Positions 1-7,433 of a DNA stretch of 7,611 bases are shown here, one piece after another. Each line of letters opens with the position of its first letter. The first letter of the stretch is position 1. The stretch comes from Xanthobacteraceae bacterium. GTDB taxonomy: Bacteria; Pseudomonadota; Alphaproteobacteria; Rhizobiales; Xanthobacteraceae. A program made the translations under genes and the position numbers. Location of the stretch: positions 1 through 7,611 of the forward strand of contig JAUSIF010000292.1 in assembly GCA_030648135.1 (NCBI GenBank), read 5' to 3'. The notes beneath the pieces are model-generated. The model ran no database searches and was not told the origin of the DNA. It saw only the letters and a list, made by a program, of their open reading frames with translations.

Positions 1-1
1 G

Positions 2-1279
2 CCGCTTACGGTCGATGCGCGTCAGCAGACCCGCGCCGTCGGCCAGCGCGCGACGCGGCCGGACGGCCGCCTGCACGGCCTCGGGCAGACCAAGTACATC
101 GACGACCTCTCCTTCCCGGGTATGCTTCATGCTCGCATCAAGCGGGCCGGCATTGCGTCCGCCCGTATCAAGCGCATCGACACCAGCGCGGCCGAGGCCA
201 TGCCCGGCGTGATGGCGGTACTCACCGGCAAAGAGATTCCGGTCAATTCATTCGGGCCCTCGTTCCAGGACCAGCCGGTGTTGGTCGACGAGCAGGTGTT
301 CCATGCCGGCGATGGCGTTGCGGCGGTGGCGGCAGTCACCGAGCAGATCGCGAACGAGGCGCTCGAGAAGATCGTGGTGGAGTACGAGCCGCTGCCGGCG
401 GTCCTCGATCCGATCGCGGCCATGCGCGACGACTCCGCCAAGGTGCATGCACCCAACAGCAACATCTTTGCCACCAAGGTGATCCGCAAAGGCGACGTCG
501 AAAAGGGATTTGCCGAATCCGACCACATCTTCGAGGGGCGATTCAGCACTCAGATGGTTGAGCACGTGTCATTGGAGCCGCACGCGGCAATCGCCGACTG
601 GGACGCCACCGGCCGCCTCACCGTCTGGGCGACGATCGGGCGCATTACGCTGGCGCGCGCCGACATCGCCCGTACTCTGAAGCTGCCGATGAGCCGTGTC
701 CGCGTCATCGCCACCATTGTCGGCGGCAATTTCGGCGGCAAGAACGAAATCTCGCAGGAACCGGCGCTGGCGCTCCTGTCGAAGAAGGCCGGCCGGCCGG
801 TGAAGGGCGTGTTCACGCGCGGCGAGGAGTTCACCTCGACCAAGACCCGCCACCCCATCATCATGGATTACAAGACCGGCGTGACCAAGCAAGGCCGCAT
901 CCTGGCGCGCCAGATCCGGCTCGTGCTCGACGGCGGCGCCTATTGCTCGTGGAGCGAGACGACCCTTGGTAAGGCCTGCATCCTAGCGCCCGGGCCCTAC
1001 AAGATCGACAACGTCGTGGCGGAGGCCTTCGTGGTCTACACCAACAAGACCATGACCGGGGCCATGCGCGGCTTCGGCGCGCCGCAGGTGTGCTTCGCCT
1101 ACGAGTCGCACATGGATGACATCGCCAAGGCGCTCAGCATCGACCCGCTCGAAATCCGCCTGCGTAACGTATTCGATGAAGGCTCGCTGAGCCCGACCGG
1201 CCAGGTGCTGCACAGCGTCGTAGTGAAAGAGTCGCTGCTCAAGGCGGCCGAGCGGTTCGGTTGGGAGGCGCGGTCATGA
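2..1279 (+). CDS. Molybdenum hydroxylase (xanthine dehydrogenase family) large subunit, N-terminal part; 5' partial, split from its C-terminal part
   Basis: The frame is open from base 2, so the start lies outside the window; 425 codons are visible. The N-terminus (TKYIDDLSFPGMLHA, then a PGVMAVLTG segment, about residues 28-75) is the alpha/beta-hammerhead domain of the xanthine/aldehyde oxidase fold. The first molybdopterin-binding half follows, with LEPHAA near 190, GGNFGGKNE near 241 and GAMRGFGAPQ near 353. In this family these line the Moco-cytosine-dinucleotide and substrate pocket. The CO-dehydrogenase active-site loop AYRCSFR is absent, so this is not form I CoxL. The enzyme probably hydroxylates an N-heterocycle, aldehyde or aromatic in the cytoplasm, together with FeS and FAD subunits not seen here. 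The frame ends with GWEARS and TGA exactly where the second half should continue; that half follows in another frame (1276-2292). The specific substrate cannot be assigned. Confidence 0.9.
   Translation, partial: PLTVDARQQTRAVGQRATRPDGRLHGLGQTKYIDDLSFPGMLHARIKRAGIASARIKRIDTSAAEAMPGVMAVLTGKEIPVNSFGPSFQDQPVLVDEQVFHAGDGVAAVAAVTEQIANEALEKIVVEYEPLPAVLDPIAAMRDDSAKVHAPNSNIFATKVIRKGDVEKGFAESDHIFEGRFSTQMVEHVSLEPHAAIADWDATGRLTVWATIGRITLARADIARTLKLPMSRVRVIATIVGGNFGGKNEISQEPALALLSKKAGRPVKGVFTRGEEFTSTKTRHPIIMDYKTGVTKQGRILARQIRLVLDGGAYCSWSETTLGKACILAPGPYKIDNVVAEAFVVYTNKTMTGAMRGFGAPQVCFAYESHMDDIAKALSIDPLEIRLRNVFDEGSLSPTGQVLHSVVVKESLLKAAERFGWEARS
1263..1268 (+). promoter_or_regulatory. Candidate ribosome binding site for the C-terminal hydroxylase piece
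   Basis: GGGAGG lies 7 bases before ATG 1276, inside the last codons of the upstream frame, at a good spacing for translational coupling. The same bases encode the Gly-Trp-Glu expected at this point of the family, so the match may be incidental to coding. Confidence 0.5.
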
Positions 1280-2292
1280 AGCGGCGCGGACGCGGCATTG
1301 CCTGCATGTGGTATCCGATCGGCTTCACCGTCGTCGCTAATCCAAGCGCGGCCGTGGTGAAGGTGAACGAGGATGGCACCGCCACCGTGCTTACAGGAAC
1401 GGTGGAGACGGGGCAGGGCTCGCTCACGGTGCTCGGCCAGATCGCGGCCGAGGCGCTCGGCATCGCCACCGACGACGTGCACGTGGTCTCGGCCGACACC
1501 GACGTGACGCCGATGGACACCGGCGCCATCGCCAGTCGCACCACCTACGTCACCGGCAATGCCATCTGGCTCGCCGCCGAGGCAGCCAAGGCGATTCTGT
1601 TCGAAACGGCGGCGCCCATGCTCGGGGTGAAGACGAGCCAGCTCGAGGCGAAAGACCGCAAAATCCAGGTGAAGAACTTCCCGCAGCGCGCGGTGGCCAT
1701 CGGCGAGTTGGCGCATCGCTCGCAGGTCGTGCTCGGCCAGCCGGCCATCGGCAGCGCCACCTGGAATCCGCCGACGGTGGCCATGGACCCGGAGACGGGG
1801 CAGGGCAAACCGTTCGCCACTTACGTCTATGCGACGCAGATCGCCGAAGTCGACGTCGATGACGAGACCGGCGAGGTCGACATACTGCGCATCTGCGCCG
1901 CCCATGATTGCGGCACCGCCATCAATCCCATGCTGGTCGAGGGCCAGGTCGAGGGCGGCATCTCGATGGGCATCGGCATGGCGCTGCAGGAGGAGATGCT
2001 GTTCGACGCCAATGGGCGCCACATCAATCCCAATCTCACCAACTACATCATGCCGACCTCGCTCGACATGCCGGAGATCGAAGTCGACATCGTGCAGGGC
2101 TTCGATCCCACCGGGCCGTTCGGCGCCAAGGGCGTCGGCGAGCCAACCGCGGTTCCGACCGCGGCGGCGATCTTGAACGCCATCCATGACGCGGTCGGGG
2201 TGCGCATTACCTCCTTGCCCGCCACATCGGAAAAGGTCTTCGCCGCGATCAAGGCGAAACGCGCTGAAGGGCGAAAGCAGATTACGGCCTGA
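1276..2292 (+). CDS. Molybdenum hydroxylase large subunit, C-terminal molybdopterin-binding domain (second piece of split gene)
   Basis: This 338-residue piece continues the large subunit. It has GTVETGQGS at about 41-49 (the GQG motif contacts the cofactor), a SADTD segment at 72-76, AAHDCGTAINP at 208-218, GQVEGG at 223-228, and FGAKGVGEP at 282-290. E289 matches the catalytic base Glu of the family. The C-terminus (LPATSEKVFAAI) is also normal for the family. ATG 1276 is chosen because it overlaps the upstream stop as ATGA and has GGGAGG at 1263-1268 with a 7-base spacer. TTG 1261 in the same frame is possible but has no comparable site. No other lesion is visible in either piece, so if the break is a mutation it is recent, or it is a sequencing error. 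If natural, two translationally coupled polypeptides would assemble one active site. The family is certain; two-protein function is an inference. Confidence 0.85.
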   Translation: MKRRGRGIACMWYPIGFTVVANPSAAVVKVNEDGTATVLTGTVETGQGSLTVLGQIAAEALGIATDDVHVVSADTDVTPMDTGAIASRTTYVTGNAIWLAAEAAKAILFETAAPMLGVKTSQLEAKDRKIQVKNFPQRAVAIGELAHRSQVVLGQPAIGSATWNPPTVAMDPETGQGKPFATYVYATQIAEVDVDDETGEVDILRICAAHDCGTAINPMLVEGQVEGGISMGIGMALQEEMLFDANGRHINPNLTNYIMPTSLDMPEIEVDIVQGFDPTGPFGAKGVGEPTAVPTAAAILNAIHDAVGVRITSLPATSEKVFAAIKAKRAEGRKQITA

Positions 2293-2304
2293 GCGGACGA
2301 AGCC

Positions 2305-2331
2305 GCACTCGCTCGCACCTCAGGATGACGG
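2305..2331. repeat. Possible fragment of a dispersed alphaproteobacterial intergenic repeat
   Basis: The 80 bases between the two convergent stop codons contain a segment with CTCGCTCGCACC followed by TCAGGATGACGG. From memory this resembles half of a palindromic intergenic repeat common in Bradyrhizobium and relatives, in which GAGGTGCGAGCGA and an inverted partner flank a short loop. The partner arm is not present here. No T-rich terminator is visible in the gap; only weak 4-5 bp stems occur (for example GCGG with CCGC at 2293-2306). Recognition is from memory and cannot be checked here. Confidence 0.3.
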
Positions 2332-2372
2332 AAGAGTCAGAGCCGAGGCGCGGCGGTATGAATCCCTGCTTG

Positions 2373-3245
2373 CTATCGTTTCAGCAACGGGCTGCCGTAA
2401 AGACCGGTCGGCTTGACGAGGAGGATCAACAGCATGATGGCAAAGGGCGCCATCTGCGCCAGAGGCGCATAGATAAGGGAGCCGATCGAGATAACCTGTC
2501 CCACCAGGAAGGCGGATATGAGGGTTCCCTTGATGCTCCCCAAGCCGCCGATGATCACGACCATAAAGGCAAATGCCAGCACCTCGAGCCCCATATTCGG
2601 GTCGACCATGATCAGTGGTGCATGCAAGCCGCCGGCGAGTCCGGATAATCCTCCGGCGATGACAAATGTGATGGTGAAAAGCCGGTACACGTTGATACCC
2701 AATCCCTCGACATGCTCGATGTCCTCGATGCCGGCGCGGATCGCCTTGCCGATGATGGTGCGGTTCAGGAACAGCCAGATGCCGACATAAACGAGCAAGG
2801 CGATGACGATGACGATCAGACGGTAGACTGGGATCTCCGTGCCGAGAATGTCGATCTGGGCCGTGATCGGAACCGGCACCGGACGGGGTACCAACCCCCA
2901 GAAATACTTGATGACCCCCACACCGCCGATCAGGATCCCGAAGGAAATGATCATGGTGAAGGTGATGTCACGTTCGTAGATGCGCCGGAACACCACCCGT
3001 TCCACCGCCAAGGCGGCGAGGCCACCGACGATCACGCCGCCAAGCACGCCGAGCCAGATGTCTCCTAGCGCCAGGCTGACGGAATAGGTGATGTACGCTC
3101 CGATCGAATAATACAGCAGCTGGTCGAGACTGATGATGCGCATGAGGCCGAAACAGAGAGAGAGCCCGATCGTCATCAGGAAGAAGATGCTCCCCATGCT
3201 CAAGCCGAAGATGACCCCGGAGATCAGCAGTTGCATGTCGATCAT
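2373..3245 (-). CDS. livH: Branched-chain amino acid-type ABC transporter permease, LivH family
   Basis: This is a 290-residue, very hydrophobic protein with about eight predicted membrane segments, the normal LivH length (BPD_transp_2 family). It forms half of the inner-membrane channel of a HAAT importer with the neighbouring LivM. GKAIRAGIEDIEHVEGLGIN at 166-185 is the cytoplasmic EAA-like loop that docks on the ATPases. IIGGLGSIKGTLISAF at 231-246 is the conserved C-terminal segment. In the N-terminal family region (FGLMRII) the usual NFAHG-type stretch reads SLDQL. The start overlaps the livM stop as ATGA, and GGGGAGGGAG (3252-3261) lies six bases upstream, so the start is firm. It is the last gene of the operon and converges on the hydroxylase gene. 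Its substrate is not deducible. Confidence 0.93.
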   Translation of the reverse strand: MIDMQLLISGVIFGLSMGSIFFLMTIGLSLCFGLMRIISLDQLLYYSIGAYITYSVSLALGDIWLGVLGGVIVGGLAALAVERVVFRRIYERDITFTMIISFGILIGGVGVIKYFWGLVPRPVPVPITAQIDILGTEIPVYRLIVIVIALLVYVGIWLFLNRTIIGKAIRAGIEDIEHVEGLGINVYRLFTITFVIAGGLSGLAGGLHAPLIMVDPNMGLEVLAFAFMVVIIGGLGSIKGTLISAFLVGQVISIGSLIYAPLAQMAPFAIMLLILLVKPTGLYGSPLLKR

Positions 3246-4240
3246 CGGCTGCTCCCTCCCCGGTCGGCTGCGTCGCCCGTTGCGCGCGCGCGCAAGAATG
3301 CCTTTTTTAGCAGCGGCTCCAGCGTGCCCCAGATGCCTTTTTCTCCGGCGAGCATGATGAAAACCAGCAGGAAGCCGATGATCAGCTCCCAGTTGCCGAA
3401 GGTCTTGCTGAGCAGGTCCTTCATGCCGGTGTAGGCAATCGAGCCAACGATGGGCCCATAAAGCGAGCCCACCCCGCCCAAAATCGTCACTACCACCGGG
3501 TCAGCGACACGCGCCGGGCTGGTGATCTCCGGGCTGACGAAGCCGAGGTAGACGGCATACATCGCCCCGGCCAGGGCGGTCGTCGTATTGGCGATGACAA
3601 AGGCAAGCAGCCGGATGTTGAAGCTGCTGTACCCAAGGAATCTGAGCTTGTCCTCGTTGATCTTGGTTGCCAGGCAGCAGGCGCCGAAGATGGAGTCGTC
3701 GATATATTTGTAGAACGCCCATACGGCGAAGCCGACCAGGAACGCGAAAATGAAGAACTGGTCCGGCCGGGATATGTCCAGCACAGGCGTGGAAGACAGG
3801 TTGGTCAGGAACCACAGCCCGTTATCGCCATGGGTGATGTCCGCCAGAACCTTCTGCATGAGATAGTAGATGATCACCGCCAGCGCGAGGTTAACCAGGG
3901 CAAAGTAGTCGCTGCGCAACCTGACGAACAGCGGACCGACAGCGAGGGACACGATGATCCCGGCCGCGATGCCTATCAGGATGCCGACGTAGGCATTGGT
4001 GCCGAAATAGTAGAGGTAAAACGCGGCCCCATAGGCGCCCACCGCGAGATAAGCCGGCTGGCCGAACGATATGAATCCGACACGGCCAAGAAGGAAATTG
4101 CAGCCTATGACGTAGATCGAAAAGATGATGATCTCGTTGGCGAAGGGCAGCGGCAGGAATACCCGTAGCAGCGCCAGCAGTGCAAACGCCAGCAGCAAAC
4201 CCCACCACCATCGCAAGACGTTCATCGCGGCTACCCTCAT
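3242..4240 (-). CDS. livM: Branched-chain amino acid-type ABC transporter permease, LivM family
   Basis: A 332-residue membrane protein and the second permease of the HAAT importer. Membrane segments begin after the basic N-terminus (WWWGLLLAFALLALL at 11-25) and number about eight or nine. The family block GRVGFISFGQPAYLAVGAYG is at 52-71, RLRSDYFALVNLALA at 107-121, the EAA-like loop NEDKLRFLGYSSFNIRL at 195-211, and VTILGGVGSLYGPIVGS at 251-267. Before the loop, FGACCLATKINED replaces the more usual G-R-xx-R-A-I-R-x-N-E, a mild divergence. ATG 4240 is chosen over ATG 4225 because AGAGGA lies just upstream (4244-4249). It begins 10 bases after the livF stop and overlaps livH by four bases, so all three are probably translated from one mRNA. 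The C-terminal tail is charged and Arg/Gly-rich. Confidence 0.93.
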   Translation of the reverse strand: MRVAAMNVLRWWWGLLLAFALLALLRVFLPLPFANEIIIFSIYVIGCNFLLGRVGFISFGQPAYLAVGAYGAAFYLYYFGTNAYVGILIGIAAGIIVSLAVGPLFVRLRSDYFALVNLALAVIIYYLMQKVLADITHGDNGLWFLTNLSSTPVLDISRPDQFFIFAFLVGFAVWAFYKYIDDSIFGACCLATKINEDKLRFLGYSSFNIRLLAFVIANTTTALAGAMYAVYLGFVSPEITSPARVADPVVVTILGGVGSLYGPIVGSIAYTGMKDLLSKTFGNWELIIGFLLVFIMLAGEKGIWGTLEPLLKKAFLRARATGDAADRGGSSR

Positions 4241-4250
4241 CGATCCTCTT

Positions 4251-4942
<692 letters not shown>

Positions 4943-4946
<4 letters not shown>

Positions 4947-5734
4947 GCAACGACGGTCCTATCCTGCTCGGCAGTTGTTTCGATCTGCCAGTAGCTTCTG
5001 CGCACTTCCGGATGCCGCAGACATTCCTCAACCCCGCCGTCGGCGATGACCCGGCCTTCATGCATGACGGTGAGCCGCTGCAGGAACTTCTGCACGTGGG
5101 AGATCTTGTGCTCGACGATCAGGATAGTCTGCTGGCCCACGCGCCCGCGCAGCACGTCGAGAACTCGATGGATCTCGGATTCGGAGAGCCCTGCGAGGGG
5201 TTCGTCGAGCAGCAACACCTTGGGCTCGGCCAGGATCGCCATGGCGATCTCCAAGCGCCGCTTTTCGCCCAGGCTGAGGTTCTTGACCAGCCGGTCGCGC
5301 ACATCCTGCAGGTCGAACGTATCCAACACCTCGGCGATTTTCTTTTCATCGCGTTGTCCTTTGGAGGTGTTGAGCAATAGCTGGAGCAAAGACGGCTTCC
5401 GGTGCGCTCTGAAGAATGAGAGCACCAAGTTGTCGACCACACTCAGGTTGTCGAAAGTGGACGTCAGCTGAAAGGTGCGCATCATCCCCCTCGCGACCCG
5501 CTGCTGCGGCGTCATGTGGGTGACGTCGACACCCTGGTAACGGATGGTTCCCTTGTCGGGCTCGTAATATCCCGTCAGCAGATTGAAGAATACAGTTTTG
5601 CCGGCACCGTTCGACCCGATGATGCCGGCAACCTCGTTCTCGCGCAGCACATAACTGACATTGTCGACGGCGACCAATGCGCCAAAACGTTTGGTAACGC
5701 CGTCCGCCCTGATGATTTCGGCGCGCGCGTCCAT
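4943..5734 (-). CDS. livG: Branched-chain amino acid-type ABC transporter ATP-binding protein, LivG family
   Basis: A 263-residue ATPase with the LivG pattern: Walker A GSNGAGKT at 40-47, RTFQLTSTFDNLSVVDN with the Q-loop Gln at 89, a helical insertion at about 108-130, signature LSLGEKRRLEIAMAI at 153-167 (LSLGE rather than LSGGQ), Walker B VLLLDEPLAGLS at 173-184, and switch His 209 in VEHK. It pairs with LivF to hydrolyse ATP for the importer. ATG 5734 is supported by AAAAGGG (5742-5748) with a 7-base spacer. It follows livK after a 114-base gap with a strong stem-loop, and its stop overlaps the livF start. Codon use resembles the rest of the operon. The family is certain; the substrate is unknown. 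Confidence 0.95.
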
Positions 5735-5759
5735 AAGCCGACCCTTTTCTCATTTTCCA

Positions 5760-5790
5760 CCCCGGCGCATGCAGGAAACATGCGCCGGGG
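5760..5790 (-). other. Perfect stem-loop between livK and livG (mRNA processing/stabilising or attenuating element)
   Basis: CCCCGGCGCATG (5760-5771) and its exact reverse complement CATGCGCCGGGG (5779-5790) form a 12-bp stem with a 7-base loop. No T-run follows on either strand, so it is not a standard intrinsic terminator. Stem-loops after the binding-protein gene of ABC operons are known to protect the upstream mRNA and lower expression of the membrane genes, as with malE/malF in E. coli. The same role here is inferred from position. The livG ribosome site starts 12 bases further on. Confidence 0.7.
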
Positions 5791-5818
5791 CGGAGACTGA
5801 CGGCGTTCGCTCGATCGG

Positions 5819-5833
5819 AGACGGGTAACGTCT
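5819..5833 (-). other. Small second hairpin just after livK
   Basis: AGACG (5819-5823) and CGTCT (5829-5833) can pair around a 5-base loop, 16 bases after the livK stop. An alternative pairing of CGGG (5822-5825) with CCCG (5835-5838) competes with it. A 9-base direct repeat, GCGGAGACT, flanks the area at 5790-5798 and 5841-5849. The stem is short and may mean nothing. Confidence 0.25.
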
Positions 5834-5848
5834 GCCCGGAGCGGAGAC

Positions 5849-7093
5849 TCAGTAGCCGAGAGACTGGAGTGTCGGCATAACCGCCTCACCGCCCATGGAG
5901 CCCATGACCGTGAACAGATCCCACTCGTTTTTCCGCTCGACGGCACTTTTTCCCTTCACTAGGAAGGCGGCGTGCTTGTAGACGGCCGCATGGTCTTGGC
6001 GCCATTTGGCAGGTCCCTTGACGGTTTTGAATTCGCCGCCGCCTGCCATCAAAACCGCGGACACCTTCTGCGGATCAAAGGATTTGGCGGTCTCGAACCC
6101 CCGGAACATCTCCATGTAGGCGACGTAGGCGATGGTCGCATACGAATCGGGAGGCGTATTGTATTTCGCGCGGAACAGCTCGGTGAATTCCTGCGCGCTC
6201 TTTGCCACCTCTTTGTCTTCGAACCCGCTCAGGTCATAGTAGAAATAATGCATGGCGTAGACGCCCTGCAAAGCCTCGGGGGGGATGCCTTTGGCCACCA
6301 CGTTGGTGATGAAGGCGTTGAAGATGGTCATCTCCTTACCCAGACCCATCTGCTGGACCTGTTTCAGGAGCGCCACGGCGTCGGCGCCGAACTGGGCGGC
6401 GATGAAGACATCCGGCTTTGCCGCCCGAACCTTCTGCAAGATCGTGGTGAAATCGCTGGTTCCCAGCGAAACTTCGTCAAACCCGACAATCTCGCCGCCG
6501 AACTCCTTGGCGGCCGCATAGGCACCGTCGCGCATGTCCCAACCCCAGCTGTCGGAGCGGGCCAGGAAGAAGACCCGCTTCTTGCCGAGCGTCTTGACCG
6601 CCGACTGACCGGCCATATAGCCGACCGTCCACGGGCTGAATGCCGCGGCGAAGGTGGAATCGGCGAGCTTGCCCTTCTGGAAGGACTCCTTCGCCATGAC
6701 GCACACCGGGAAGTAGGGCATCGGCTCCTTGGAAACGATGGCATTGATGGCGTATGCCATCGGCGCCCATGTTTGACCGCCCACGCCCTTGACGCCTTCC
6801 GAGACCAAGTAACGGTAGCGTCGGACGCCGACATCCAACTTGGCTTCATCGTCGTCGACGATGCCTTCCACCGTCACCTTACCCCAGGGCATGTTGAGGC
6901 CGCCCCGCTTGTTGATGACCTCCACCGCCAGCAGCGCGCCCTGCTTCTGGGTTTCGGCTACCGCGGCGAAGGTTCCGGTGAGCGGAAGCAGGATGCCCAC
7001 CTTGATCTTGTTGGGTTGCTGCGCCATTGCGGCGCCGTGACCCAGAACGCTGCAAAACGCAAAAATCGCAAGCAAACTCCACAGCCTTTTCAT
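5849..7093 (-). CDS. ABC transporter periplasmic substrate-binding protein (type I fold, LivK-like)
   Basis: This 414-residue protein starts with a Sec signal peptide: MKRLW, a hydrophobic stretch to about 20, and AMA before Q25 as the likely signal peptidase I site. The mature protein is a Venus-flytrap binding protein of the Peripl_BP_6 type. IKVGILLPLTGTFAA at 30-44 is the usual first strand and helix. GGQTWAPMAYAI at about 105-116 and FFLARSDSWGWDMRDGAYAA at 175-194 would lie at the ligand cleft and hinge. TTILQKVRAAKPDVF at 216-230 and a tyrosine-rich stretch, MHYFYYDL (281-288), follow. ATG 7093 has an excellent site, GGGAGGAG (7100-7107), six bases upstream. As the first gene it supplies ligand to the LivHMGF complex. 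The binding residues do not let me name the ligand; members of this family take branched-chain amino acids, amides, urea or aromatic acids. Confidence 0.92.
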   Translation of the reverse strand: MKRLWSLLAIFAFCSVLGHGAAMAQQPNKIKVGILLPLTGTFAAVAETQKQGALLAVEVINKRGGLNMPWGKVTVEGIVDDDEAKLDVGVRRYRYLVSEGVKGVGGQTWAPMAYAINAIVSKEPMPYFPVCVMAKESFQKGKLADSTFAAAFSPWTVGYMAGQSAVKTLGKKRVFFLARSDSWGWDMRDGAYAAAKEFGGEIVGFDEVSLGTSDFTTILQKVRAAKPDVFIAAQFGADAVALLKQVQQMGLGKEMTIFNAFITNVVAKGIPPEALQGVYAMHYFYYDLSGFEDKEVAKSAQEFTELFRAKYNTPPDSYATIAYVAYMEMFRGFETAKSFDPQKVSAVLMAGGGEFKTVKGPAKWRQDHAAVYKHAAFLVKGKSAVERKNEWDLFTVMGSMGGEAVMPTLQSLGY

Positions 7094-7099
7094 TGCTGT

Positions 7100-7107
7100 C
7101 TCCTCCC
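7100..7107 (-). promoter_or_regulatory. Strong ribosome binding site of the livK-like gene
   Basis: GGGAGGAG on the - strand ends six bases before ATG 7093, a near-ideal Shine-Dalgarno match. It fixes the start and fits the high expression expected of a periplasmic binding protein. Confidence 0.85.
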
Positions 7108-7226
7108 GTTGTTGCTCTCATCTCGAACTTTCATGCAGGCTTCCAAGCTTCGCCTATTTCGGCCTTTTGGCACACCGATGCGATTGTAAGAAGCTTGCCT
7201 ACTTGCTCCATAAAAGAGCTCAGCCA

Positions 7227-7232
7227 ATCATA
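7227..7232 (-). promoter_or_regulatory. Candidate -10 element of the liv operon promoter
   Basis: TATGAT on the - strand differs from TATAAT at one base. The position 17 bases upstream reads TATTCA, a poor -35, as expected for an activator-dependent promoter. A start near 7220 would put the centre of the FNR/FixK-type box at about -62, close to the -61.5 class I position. The leader would then be about 127 bases. Inferred from sequence only. Confidence 0.35.
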
Positions 7233-7245
7233 GGGAAATCCCTAT
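7230..7245. promoter_or_regulatory. Perfect dyad ATAGGG-N4-CCCTAT, candidate operator
   Basis: ATAGGGAAATCCCTAT has perfect 6-bp arms around a 4-base centre and overlaps the proposed -10 by three bases. A second perfect dyad, ATTCAATGAAT (7244-7254), abuts it. Such symmetry suggests binding by a dimeric regulator, but I cannot name the protein, and no regulator gene is in the window. Confidence 0.45.
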
Positions 7246-7275
7246 TCAATGAATACATAGTCTTGCCAAATTACT

Positions 7276-7289
7276 TTGATCTACATCAA
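7276..7289. promoter_or_regulatory. FNR/Anr/FixK-type box upstream of the liv operon
   Basis: TTGATCTACATCAA matches the TTGAT-N4-ATCAA consensus of the FNR/FixK branch of the CRP family in every defined position. In rhizobia and relatives such boxes mark promoters switched on at low oxygen. It lies 183 bases before the livK start codon. An outer inverted pair, CTTGCC (7262-7267) and GGCAAG (7297-7302), shares almost the same centre. The only downstream gene in either direction with suitable orientation is livK. Confidence 0.55.
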
Positions 7290-7411
7290 GGCGATAGGCA
7301 AGTCGGTCTCTGAGCAAGGATGCACCGAATTCCGCGCGCGATTCAGCGCCTCGCCGGCATCACCCCACATCCAGTCCTCGGCGGACTACACCAGTACCTG
7401 CGAAACTATTT

Positions 7412-7433
7412 TTCGGTACACATTCGGTACACA
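7412..7433. repeat. Perfect 11-bp tandem repeat, two copies
   Basis: TTCGGTACACA occurs at 7412-7422 and again at 7423-7433, followed by one more T. It begins 22 bases past the end of the gmd stop codon. The 11-base period is about one helical turn, so a protein could bind both copies on the same face; a replication slip is the simpler reading. Confidence 0.6.

Noticed and set aside
1099..2187. Long - strand open frame opposite the hydroxylase gene
   Set aside because: Its product is rich in His, Arg, Gly and Asp with no recognisable domain. It is a by-product of GC-rich codons on the + strand, which encodes clear family motifs.
2..2292. Form I carbon monoxide dehydrogenase large subunit (CoxL)
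   Set aside because: The defining AYRCSFR active-site loop is absent; the sequence has GAMRGFGAPQ, as in xanthine dehydrogenase-type members.
5760..5790. Intrinsic transcription terminator between livK and livG
   Set aside because: The stem is perfect, but neither strand has a T-run after it, and the four genes beyond need the same transcript unless another promoter exists. None was seen.
7168..7183. Sigma-54-like site (TGGCAC then TGC) on the + strand
   Set aside because: The distance between the GG and GC elements is nine bases rather than ten, and it points away from livK toward no gene.
5972..7189. 405-codon + strand open frame opposite the binding-protein gene
   Set aside because: The - strand encodes a full signal peptide and binding-protein fold with a strong ribosome site. 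The + frame is a low-information antisense product.
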